Origin: Fodinibius sp. Rm-B-1B1-1 | Lineage (GTDB): Bacteria > Bacteroidota > Rhodothermia > Balneolales > Balneolaceae | Direction: 5' to 3' | Length of the DNA: 64,000 bases | Assembly: GCF_038594945.1 (NCBI RefSeq) | Contig: NZ_JBCFYD010000001.1 | Span: forward strand, 434,001-498,000 | In this document: in pieces, positions 56,965-64,000 of the stretch | Layout: every line of letters begins with the position of its first letter | Numbering within the stretch: the stretch's first letter is position 1 | Made by a program: the position numbers and the translations under genes | The notes under the pieces: generated by a model | Database searches by the model: none | Seen by the model: the letters and a program-made list of their open reading frames with translations, nothing else | Told to the model about the DNA's origin: nothing

Positions 56965-57930
56965 ATGAAAAAAACATCTGGGCATAAAAGAAGAGAGAAA
57001 ATCTACAATATCTTCTCCAAGAATCTAGAATTACTGAAAAACCATCCAAAGTTTGACTTAAAAGGGAAAAAAACATCTGGATACATTTGTCCCCTGTGTC
57101 ATAAGATTTTTGATAAAAATGGACTATCAAAAGAATATGAAGATCACCTAACTCTGGAAGATGTTCCTCCTAAAACATTGGGGGGAAATGTAAAACTTTT
57201 AACCTGTAAGATGTGTAACAATGAGCAGGGAAGTTCTCTCGATAAACATTTAAAAGAACAATTACTCACAAAGGATTTTTTCTCTGGCATATCTAATATC
57301 AAGCGAAAAGCAAGATTTGAGGTAGATAACAAATGGAATATAGGTGGAACTATTCACCATACTGAAGAAGGTGGAATTAAACTTCTTGCGATTGAAGGAA
57401 GTTCCCATGAGAAACATTATCACCGCTTATTCAAAAGAGGTGATGCAGAAATGGAAAATATCAGAGTTACTATTTATGGTGAGCACAGGAAAAGTCGTGC
57501 AAGAGTTGCAAAGTTAAGAATAGCCTATCTTTGGTTGGTAAGTGAGTTTGGGTATGCCAGTTTAATCAATCCGCATATGCACGTTATAAGAGAGCAAATT
57601 CAAAATTATAACGACTTAAAGTATCCTGGGTTTGGGATTGCAGATGTAGACTTTCCATCAGAATTTGAAGGAATCAATTTAATTACGAAACCTGAAAGCC
57701 TAAAATCATTTGCTGTAGCATTTACATTAGAAACCGATCAAAGAGAAAGAAAATTTATAGTTTTGCTACCGGGTCCATCTGATCCGGGATTAAATATTTA
57801 TGATACTCTAAATGAATTGGGCCAAGATGGTAATAGAATTAATATAGACCTTACGAATTTAGACTTACAAAATGTCTTAAACGATCCTGACAGAGTTTAT
57901 GATTATTTCCGTTATTGGAAACAGCTTTAG
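56965..57930 (+). CDS. HNH-endonuclease-like protein
   Basis: The product is 321 aa. Residues 40-95 form a zinc-linked HNH-type core: SGYICPLCHKIF, then LTLEDVPPKTLGGNVKLLTC (in place of the usual H-x-x-PP entry), then CKMCNNEQGSSLD. The C-terminal ~200 residues are of unknown fold (FKRGDAEMENIRVTIYGEHR; FAVAFTLETDQRERKFIVLL). It starts 15 bp after the restriction-modification gene and is probably cotranscribed. It may be a second nuclease of the same system or a separate defence gene. Confidence 0.78.
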   Translation: MKKTSGHKRREKIYNIFSKNLELLKNHPKFDLKGKKTSGYICPLCHKIFDKNGLSKEYEDHLTLEDVPPKTLGGNVKLLTCKMCNNEQGSSLDKHLKEQLLTKDFFSGISNIKRKARFEVDNKWNIGGTIHHTEEGGIKLLAIEGSSHEKHYHRLFKRGDAEMENIRVTIYGEHRKSRARVAKLRIAYLWLVSEFGYASLINPHMHVIREQIQNYNDLKYPGFGIADVDFPSEFEGINLITKPESLKSFAVAFTLETDQRERKFIVLLPGPSDPGLNIYDTLNELGQDGNRINIDLTNLDLQNVLNDPDRVYDYFRYWKQL

Positions 57931-58046
57931 GATCAATGAAACAGAAAATAGATCAGCTTTAATATATTCCTCATGGATTCATTGAGGTAGAGATTGGGAT
58001 AGTGGGAATGAGTGTAAATATTTAAAACTAAATAATTCTTTAAGAG

Positions 58047-59696
58047 ATGATTTTTGAAAAAGTAATTATCAAAAATTTTAAATGTTTTAGTGGCACTTTT
58101 AAAATTGATTTGCAAGAAGGGCTAAATATTATAGTTGGGGACAATGAGGCTGGTAAGTCCACAATTTTAGATGCAATTCATTTAGCATTAACTGGTTGGA
58201 TAAATGGTAGGCACATCTCTAGTGAATTGTCAGAATACCTTTTTAATAAACAAGAGGTCACGAAGTATTTAGCAAGTTTAGAAAAAGATCCTATTGAACC
58301 TCCAAGTATCTTGATTGAGGTTTATTTTGATTCCGATGATGCAGCAGAGTTTATAGGAAATGGTAACAGTTTGAAAAGTAATAAGGCATGTGGTTTTTCT
58401 TTCAACATTGAGTTTGATGAAAACTATAAGGATGAGTATAAACATTTGGTTCAACAGGATGATATCAAGTCTTTACCTATAGAATATTATAAATACTATT
58501 GGAAGTCGTTTGCCAGAGACTCGTCTATTACACCTCGAAGTTTACCTGTGAAATCAGCTTTAATAGATTCATCAAACTCTAGATATAAAAGTGGATCTGA
58601 TATTTATATATCTCGTATTATTAGGAATTTGTTGGAGTCAAAAGAAATAGTTGATATTTCTCAAGCTCATAGAAAAATGAAAGATGTATTTCGGGATGAA
58701 GATGCCATTCAAGCAATTAATAAAAAAATCAAAGAGTCATCGGATATTTCAGATAAAGAAGTAGAACTATCTGTTGAACTTTCTTCGAGAGATGCATGGA
58801 AAAATACTTTGATGACTTATCTGGATGAAATCCCATTTCAACATATTGGGAAAGGAGAACAATGTGTTATCAAAACTAAATTGGCTTTGAGTCATAAAAA
58901 AACTAAAGAAGCCAATTTGATACTGCTTGAAGAACCAGAGAATCATTTATCTCATACTAAACTTAACCAACTTATTCATGACATTGAGGCTGGAAGTGAG
59001 GACAAACAGATACTCATTTCAACGCATAGTAGTTTTGTCGCGAATAAACTCGGCTTAGAAAACTTACTTCTTTTACATGAGTTATCGATTACACAGCTAA
59101 GTGATCTTGAAGAATCGACACAGACTTTCTTCAAGAAACTTTCAGGATATGATACACTAAGACTGATCTTATGTGATAAAGCTATACTCGTTGAAGGGGA
59201 TTCCGATGAACTTATTGTTCAAAGAGCCTATCTAGATGAAAATGATAAACTTCCAATACAGGATGGAATAGATGTAATATCAGTTGGTACCTCATTTAAA
59301 AGATTTTTAGAAATTGCTGAAAAATTAAAGAAAGAAGTATCTGTTGTAACTGATAATGATGGCGATATTGAAGCTTTAAAGAAAAAATACAAGAATTATC
59401 TAGATAAAGATTCTAAAGACTGCATCAATATTTGCTTTGACAGTGAAATTGATGATGGGGATCTGACGATCAGTAATAAAGAGTTTAATTACAATACACT
59501 TGAACCAAAAATATTGAAAGAGAATGACGTAAAAACTTTAAATAAAGTCTTTAACACTGATTATGATGAGGATGGAATTCTTAAATATATGTACAACAAT
59601 AAAACTGATTGTGCCTTAATGATTTTCAATTCCGATCAAGAAATAAGCTTTCCTCAGTATATACTTAACTCTTTTAAGTTCGAGAGAGATGAGTAA
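58047..59696 (+). CDS. OLD-family ATPase/TOPRIM nuclease, Gabija GajA-like
   Basis: The product is 549 aa. The N-terminal SMC/ABC-like ATPase has KNFKCFSGTFKIDL, Walker A IVGDNEAGKSTILDAI (about 31-40), and LILLEEPENHLSHTKLNQLI with ISTHSSFVANKLG. The C-terminal TOPRIM domain has the catalytic Glu in AILVEGDSDELIVQRAY (about 381) and the DxD in VVTDNDGDIEALK (about 435). This is the layout of GajA, the site-specific endonuclease of the Gabija anti-phage system. It overlaps the downstream helicase gene by 8 bp, as gajA and gajB usually do. Confidence 0.9.
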   Translation: MIFEKVIIKNFKCFSGTFKIDLQEGLNIIVGDNEAGKSTILDAIHLALTGWINGRHISSELSEYLFNKQEVTKYLASLEKDPIEPPSILIEVYFDSDDAAEFIGNGNSLKSNKACGFSFNIEFDENYKDEYKHLVQQDDIKSLPIEYYKYYWKSFARDSSITPRSLPVKSALIDSSNSRYKSGSDIYISRIIRNLLESKEIVDISQAHRKMKDVFRDEDAIQAINKKIKESSDISDKEVELSVELSSRDAWKNTLMTYLDEIPFQHIGKGEQCVIKTKLALSHKKTKEANLILLEEPENHLSHTKLNQLIHDIEAGSEDKQILISTHSSFVANKLGLENLLLLHELSITQLSDLEESTQTFFKKLSGYDTLRLILCDKAILVEGDSDELIVQRAYLDENDKLPIQDGIDVISVGTSFKRFLEIAEKLKKEVSVVTDNDGDIEALKKKYKNYLDKDSKDCINICFDSEIDDGDLTISNKEFNYNTLEPKILKENDVKTLNKVFNTDYDEDGILKYMYNNKTDCALMIFNSDQEISFPQYILNSFKFERDE

Positions 59697-60819
59697 AAAT
59701 AAACTATTGATTGCAGCTGCAGGAGCGGGTAAGACTACTCATATAGTTAAAAAAGCGCTATCAGTCGAAGAGGGTAATAATTTAATTACTACTTATACTC
59801 AAGTAAATGAAAAAGAAATAAGGAAAAAGTTTATAGAACTAAATGGGTTTATCCCAGAAGATATTACCATTCAAACTTGGTTTTCTTTTTTAATACAACA
59901 TGGTGTAAAGCCATTTCAAAGCTTCTTGTTTGAGGAAAAAGTAAAAGGGCTTACATTTGTTAATAAACAATCAGGAATAAAATACTATTACAAAGGGAAT
60001 CCAATTCCTTTTAAGGAATCAAAAAATTTCAAGAGACACTATTTTTCAAAAGGAAATAAGATTTATTCTGACAAGCTTTCGAAATTTGTGTACAAATGTA
60101 ACCTTGAAAGTAATGGATTAGTAATAGATCGCATATCAAAGATATATCAGAATATCTTTATTGATGAAGCCCAAGATTTAGCTGGTTATGACCTTTCTTT
60201 TTTGAAACAAATATTTAGTAGCAATTCATCTTTAACTCTCGTGGGGGATCCGAGGCAAGTTACATACTTGACCCACTGGGAGAAGAAGTTCAAAAAATAT
60301 CAGAATGGAAAAATTGCGGATTTTATTAACGATGAATGTGACGATAAGAATGTTGAAGTAGATAGAACAACACTATCAAATTCGCACCGAAATAATCCTG
60401 AAATATGTAACTTTGCAAATAGACTTTATCCAGATTTTGAACCTGCGAAATCAGCAAATAGTGAAGAGACTGAACATGATGGAATATTTCTTGTTAAGAG
60501 CAAAGATCGGTTTAAATATTTAGAAAAGTATGATCCCATTCAACTTCGGTGGAGTAGTAAGAACAAGAAAGTATTAGAAGAGTATCCCGTTTTAAATTTT
60601 GGAGAATCCAAAGGGCAAACTTATGATAGAGTTTTGATTTACCCTACAAAAAGCATGTTGAAATGGATAAAGGATCCTGAAACAAACTTAAAGGATCAAA
60701 CGAAAGCAAAATTTTATGTTGCAATCACAAGAGCCAGATTTAGTGTTGGAATAGTATGTGGTAATAATTTAAAAGAGTTAAATAAAAATAAACTAGTATC
60801 AGCTTTTACTTGTGAATAA
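59689..60819 (+). CDS. Compact UvrD/Rep-type helicase, Gabija GajB-like
   Basis: The product is 376 aa. All SF1A helicase motifs are visible in order: Walker A LIAAAGAGKTTHIV, Q-like and Ia region TTYTQVNEKEIRKKF, motif II IFIDEAQDLAGYDL, motif III LVGDPRQVTYLTHW, motif IV NSHRNNPEICNFANRLYP, motif V NFGESKGQTYDRVLIYP, and motif VI FYVAITRARFSVGIV. It is shorter than well-studied GajB (about 500 aa), with a reduced 2B region. It is translationally coupled to the OLD nuclease, forming a Gabija-like two-gene module. Confidence 0.88.
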   Translation: MSKNKLLIAAAGAGKTTHIVKKALSVEEGNNLITTYTQVNEKEIRKKFIELNGFIPEDITIQTWFSFLIQHGVKPFQSFLFEEKVKGLTFVNKQSGIKYYYKGNPIPFKESKNFKRHYFSKGNKIYSDKLSKFVYKCNLESNGLVIDRISKIYQNIFIDEAQDLAGYDLSFLKQIFSSNSSLTLVGDPRQVTYLTHWEKKFKKYQNGKIADFINDECDDKNVEVDRTTLSNSHRNNPEICNFANRLYPDFEPAKSANSEETEHDGIFLVKSKDRFKYLEKYDPIQLRWSSKNKKVLEEYPVLNFGESKGQTYDRVLIYPTKSMLKWIKDPETNLKDQTKAKFYVAITRARFSVGIVCGNNLKELNKNKLVSAFTCE

Positions 60820-61099
60820 CAAACCCCTCTAAAACACATCAGTAACTACCAAAAGGAAAAAATAAGCCAATCCTCTTCAGTTCCAGGAAAATTATAGCGA
60901 TTTATTAGTAGCCTGCACTTATACAAGCATTAGATTTTCTACTCAGCATATTCCGTAACAAGTTCAAAGCTTTCTTGCCGAGCGAAAATAAATATATCCA
61001 CTACGTCAAGTAAACAACGCAAATAACTTGACATATCTAATGATTAAATGCTATATTGATACAAGCTGTTGAAAGGTCACTAGTATAACACCTAGCATT
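60820..61099. promoter_or_regulatory. Control region of the AbiE operon
   Basis: GTCAAGT (61005-61011) and ACTTGAC (61026-61032) form an inverted repeat. It overlaps a sigma70-like promoter with TTGACA at 61028 and TATATT at 61052, spaced 18 bp. AbiEi antitoxins repress their operon by binding inverted repeats at the promoter, so this is the likely operator. The rest of the gap shows nothing. Confidence 0.6.
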
Positions 61100-61825
61100 A
61101 TGAGTACTGCAAAAAGAATAAAAGAGAAAGTTTCCTCCTTTGACGAAGGAACCACATTTAAATATGACCAGCTCGACATCGATAATAGCGAGTACGGGGC
61201 TGCTACCAAAGCCATCGAGCGGTTGATATCCAACGGTGCTGTAAAAAGGATTTCCAAAGGCCTGTTTTACAAGCCCAAGAAATCGGTATTTGGTGATTTA
61301 AAGCCTAATGAAGAACAGCTGCTTAAACCCTATACGTATGAAGGCGACAATCGTATAGCCTATATCACCGGTCTATCTTTGTACAATCGGATGGGGCTTA
61401 CGACGCAGATCCCAAAAACCGTTACCCTGGCCTGCAATAAAAAAAGGATAAATGCCAAGATTGATAACCTGAAGATAAAATCAGTCAAAAGCTACGTGGA
61501 TCCCACTGACGACAACATCCGTTTCCTGGAGATCCTGGATGCCATAAAGGATTTTAAGAAAATCCCGGACCTAGATATCGATGATGCTATCGGGCAACTT
61601 CAAGGGCGCATACGTGATTTGAGTACTACCGACAGAAATAGGCTAATTACATATGCCCTGCAATATCCTCCCCGCGTGCGGGCGCTGCTGGGAGCCTTGC
61701 TTACCGATCAGGAATTCAACAGCGCTTTTCCTAAATTGAAGAATAGCCTGAATCCCTTGTCGAGTTATGAATTCGGTAGTCTTAGCAGTAGCTTGTCCAC
61801 AGCCCAAAACTGGAATATTATCTAG
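61100..61825 (+). CDS. AbiEi-like antitoxin (DUF6088)
   Basis: The product is 241 aa. The N-terminal winged helix (SFDEGTTFKYDQLDIDNSEY; AIERLISNGAVKRISKGLFY) matches the DUF6088/AbiEi antitoxin type. It is followed by the AbiEi C-terminal region (AYITGLSLYNRMGLTTQIPK). In type IV AbiE systems this protein represses the operon and counters the toxin. The toxin ATG follows the stop codon directly, so the genes are coupled. Confidence 0.9.
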   Translation: MSTAKRIKEKVSSFDEGTTFKYDQLDIDNSEYGAATKAIERLISNGAVKRISKGLFYKPKKSVFGDLKPNEEQLLKPYTYEGDNRIAYITGLSLYNRMGLTTQIPKTVTLACNKKRINAKIDNLKIKSVKSYVDPTDDNIRFLEILDAIKDFKKIPDLDIDDAIGQLQGRIRDLSTTDRNRLITYALQYPPRVRALLGALLTDQEFNSAFPKLKNSLNPLSSYEFGSLSSSLSTAQNWNII

Positions 61826-62806
61826 ATGAACCTACACGAAGATGCCGAAATCTTTCGGGACGCTATAAGAGCTACCGCCGATCATAAGAATATTCGGGAA
61901 ATCTATATCGAGAAAGACTATTGGGTAACCTATGCCCTCCATGCGATCTTTCATTCAGACATGAAAGACGTTGCTGTATTTAAGGGCGGTACCTCGCTTG
62001 CTAAATGCTACCAGGCGATCAACCGGTTTTCGGAGGATATAGATCTTGTGGTGTTAGAAGATCCCGACCTGTCCAACACTCAAATGGACAAAAGAGTCCG
62101 GGATGTTAGCAAAGTGGTTGATGATACCGATTTGGAGGAAGTAGAATTACCCAGGATTACCATGAAACGTGGGAAAAATAGAAAGGTAGCCTACGAGTAT
62201 GCAAAACATGGATATGACCAAACCTATGGGCAGGTTCGCGATAAAATCATAGTTGAGGTTTCAAGGCTGGGACATTTTGAACCTCATGAAGAAGTAGAGG
62301 TTCACTCGTTTATAGCCGATATGATGAAAGCGAGAGGTCAGAAAGAGCTCATTGAAAAATATGGATTAGCTCCCTTCCCCTTGAAAGTACTAACGATAGA
62401 ACGGACCTTTTGCGAAAAGATAATGTCACTGGTCCGATTTTCTCACGCCGAAAATCCCTATGAGGATCTCGGGAATAAAGTCCGCCATACCTACGATATT
62501 CACATGCTGTTAAAGCAACCGGCAATTCAAGACTTCTTTGAAAGCGATAAGCTGGATGAGATGCTGCTTCAAGTGGGAGCAGACGATATCGAAAGCTATG
62601 GCGACAAATACAACTGGCTGTACAAGCATCCTGCATCAGCCCTTCTTTTTGACAAACCCGAAGCAACCTGGGATAAGATCAGGTCTGTTTATAACGGCAC
62701 TTTTAGTGAGTTGGTTATTGGCGATCTTCCGGAAGATGATGCTGTACTACAAGATATTAAAAGGGTTGCTGAGCGGCTGAAAGATATTGATTGGGATCTG
62801 GGATAG
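61826..62806 (+). CDS. AbiEii-family nucleotidyltransferase toxin
   Basis: The product is 326 aa. The nucleotidyltransferase motif is intact: VFKGGTSLAKCYQAINRFSE followed by DIDLVV, giving GG-S and D-x-D. The downstream RTFCEKIMSLVRF and DIHMLLKQP motifs are typical of AbiEii. Toxins of this family transfer nucleotides, for tRNA-modifying relatives to tRNA 3' ends, and cause growth arrest or abortive infection. It is directly coupled to the AbiEi gene and convergent with the next gene, 12 bp away. Confidence 0.92.
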   Translation: MNLHEDAEIFRDAIRATADHKNIREIYIEKDYWVTYALHAIFHSDMKDVAVFKGGTSLAKCYQAINRFSEDIDLVVLEDPDLSNTQMDKRVRDVSKVVDDTDLEEVELPRITMKRGKNRKVAYEYAKHGYDQTYGQVRDKIIVEVSRLGHFEPHEEVEVHSFIADMMKARGQKELIEKYGLAPFPLKVLTIERTFCEKIMSLVRFSHAENPYEDLGNKVRHTYDIHMLLKQPAIQDFFESDKLDEMLLQVGADDIESYGDKYNWLYKHPASALLFDKPEATWDKIRSVYNGTFSELVIGDLPEDDAVLQDIKRVAERLKDIDWDLG

Positions 62807-62818
62807 GACTACTTCACT

Positions 62819-63829
62819 TTAACCTTCCGCAAGCTTTCTACCCAATAAAGCTTCAAATCTATTTATAAGCATTGATTTAAGTTCGGTAATGTTACTGTAT
62901 GCCGGCACATTATGAATGGCTAAATCAAAATGTATTTCGGTTCCTTTCTTTCGATATAAAATCGGTTTTTTATCCATTGCATGAGCATAGCCGATTTCGT
63001 AGTAAACATTAGGCCTTGAACCAGACAAATCCGCAATCAAGTATTCAGATTTCCGTATATGTTTTAGAATCACGTCGGTAATCCGATCTTGATGCTCAAT
63101 ATCATCTGCTCTGATTGCTTTTAGTCCAAATTTATCACAGACTTCTTTAATAGTATTTTTTACATCTTCCAGTCCTGGAATGTCTTCATTCATATGCATC
63201 ATAATAAAAACGGTATTTTTGTAAATACCCTCCTTTTCCTCTTCTTGCTTCTCAGGAATAGAAAATTCATTTCTATTACTATTACTGCGTTTCTCTAGTT
63301 TCTTATTGATTTGATCCTTTATATCAGAATAACTGAGATACTCTATTATAACACCTTCTCTTTCTAACCTTATTTTTGAGTACCCTTCTACATCTTTTTC
63401 ACTTGATGCTCCAGACCAAAAGTTTCCGAGGTCCCTCAAATAGTCAAAGATCTTCCTGACCCTTTCCTCTTGAATACTTAGACTTTCAGCAATTCTTGCA
63501 GAACTAACTTCCTCTAGCTGAGGATTAGCAACTAATTGCTTTCTAACTTCTTTGATTACTGCATCAGTATCATTTAGTAATTGATTATTTGGATCAACTA
63601 AAAAGACCCCCAATAAAGTAAGTTCTTGATATCTGTCGTTTCTCGTATCACTCACATAAAAATTTGAATTGACATTTGTTGGGTGAAAGTCATCAGATAA
63701 ATCATCCCAAAGGTCTACTAATAATTCTCGGGAATTTGCTTTTCCTTCCCCATTCGTCTGTTCATAAACACTCTCTATCCATAAAAATTCATCTTGTGTT
63801 AGCTCGTTTTTCTCTTCTTCTAAAGTCAT
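62819..63829 (-). CDS. Winged-helix protein with nucleoside-deoxyribosyltransferase/TIR-like C-terminal domain
   Basis: The product is 336 aa. Residues 1-150 look like a winged-helix regulatory or sensor module (LTLLGVFLVDPNNQLLN; AESLSIQEERVRKIFDYLRD). A charged linker follows. Residues 205-336 form a Rossmann-like domain of the deoxyribosyltransferase/TIR type: TVFIMMHMNEDIPG, IRADDIEHQDRITDVILKHI, and YLIADLSGSRPNVYYEIGYA, in which the glutamate of YYEIGYA is the expected catalytic residue. Such domains cleave N-glycosidic bonds in nucleotides or NAD+. No partner gene is on the same strand. A stand-alone defence effector is plausible. Confidence 0.75.
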   Translation of the reverse strand: MTLEEEKNELTQDEFLWIESVYEQTNGEGKANSRELLVDLWDDLSDDFHPTNVNSNFYVSDTRNDRYQELTLLGVFLVDPNNQLLNDTDAVIKEVRKQLVANPQLEEVSSARIAESLSIQEERVRKIFDYLRDLGNFWSGASSEKDVEGYSKIRLEREGVIIEYLSYSDIKDQINKKLEKRSNSNRNEFSIPEKQEEEKEGIYKNTVFIMMHMNEDIPGLEDVKNTIKEVCDKFGLKAIRADDIEHQDRITDVILKHIRKSEYLIADLSGSRPNVYYEIGYAHAMDKKPILYRKKGTEIHFDLAIHNVPAYSNITELKSMLINRFEALLGRKLAEG

Positions 63830-64000
63830 TTTTTCAATTATGTTAATTAAACTCTGAGAATGATAAGGGCTTAAATTGGATCAGAATTTTAGCTATTTGT
63901 AATAAACTTGCCTTTAATTGTTTGGGTTAATTCTTGCTGAAAAATTTAGGGAAACTAACCAGGAAGAAAAAAGCATATCCGTTTCCCTATTGCTAGCAAG

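Larger units (their letters stand above)
44885..64000. mobile_element. Integrative element 2 with defence cargo, right end beyond window
   Basis: It starts at the duplicated tRNA-Arg segment. Its left core holds a tyrosine integrase, an HTH gene, a divergent XRE repressor, a DUF927-like helicase, an iteron array and two small genes. From 51 kb onward it carries restriction and anti-phage genes. No further copy of the 50-bp repeat occurs before the window ends, so the right boundary is unknown. No relaxase or virion gene was found in the visible 19 kb. Whether the last genes belong to the element is inferred. Confidence 0.7.

Noticed and set aside
57933-58115. Minus-strand 60-aa frame between the HNH and OLD genes
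   Set aside because: It is AT-rich, overlaps the start of the OLD-family gene antisense and has no protein-like features.
63830-64000. Right end of element 2 near the window edge
   Set aside because: The last 170 bp contain no copy of the tRNA-derived repeat and no tRNA, so the boundary must lie further right.

Overview
The window looks like chromosomal DNA from a member of the Bacteroidota/Balneolota/Rhodothermota group, most likely a Balneolaceae-type bacterium (inference). The pointers are two SusC/RagA-type TonB-linked outer-membrane proteins, a SusD lipoprotein, the gliding-associated protein GldC, a Spns-like MFS carrier, short lipoboxes, acidic proteins, and weak or absent Shine-Dalgarno sequences at many starts.

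Left part (1-36,580): ordinary core chromosome. In order it holds a truncated SusC receptor, a plug-domain lipoprotein, YifB/ComM, thioredoxin reductase, a three-gene proton-translocating transhydrogenase (pntAA-pntAB-pntB), a hotdog thioesterase, and a class I ribonucleotide reductase operon (nrdB-nrdA). That operon lies behind a cobalamin riboswitch, and its NrdB has Phe at the radical-Tyr position and Glu at the first metal-ligand position, the class Ic pattern. Next come an MFS transporter, endonuclease III, a MEMO-family protein, GldC, S-adenosylhomocysteinase, a TlpA-like thioredoxin, a SusC/SusD pair, L-2-hydroxyglutarate oxidase beside a D-2-hydroxyglutarate/glycolate dehydrogenase-like flavoprotein, a small lipoprotein whose cupredoxin motifs are in circularly permuted order, a rhodanese, RecN, an RluD-type pseudouridine synthase and a large zinc metalloprotease. 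Several intergenic gaps carry related imperfect palindromes. A minus-strand intrinsic terminator with no gene upstream suggests a small RNA or a leader attenuator.

Middle (36,582-44,934): a tRNA-Arg(ACG) gene is followed by an integrative element of about 8.3 kb bounded by a 50-bp direct repeat of the tRNA 3' half. It encodes a DUF4102-type tyrosine integrase, an AlpA-like regulator, a replication-initiator-like protein, a protein with a terminase-small-subunit-like motif, and a run of tiny translationally coupled proteins, four of which start with the same MR(L/I)..L(I/L) signature. There are no relaxase or virion structural genes, so it resembles a phage satellite or a remnant.

Right part (44,885-64,000): a second element sits directly behind the duplicated attachment site and runs off the window. 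Its core is an integrase with tandem 12-bp arm sites, an HTH gene, a divergent XRE repressor, a DUF927-like helicase, and an iteron array (GGTTAGAA) that looks like a replication origin. Its cargo is a defence island: an HTH-ImmA/IrrE protease with a small partner, a fused type IIG restriction-modification enzyme whose C-terminal third has visibly different base composition, an HNH protein, a compact Gabija-like OLD-nuclease/UvrD-helicase pair, an AbiE toxin-antitoxin pair, and a winged-helix protein with a nucleoside-deoxyribosyltransferase/TIR-like C-terminal domain.
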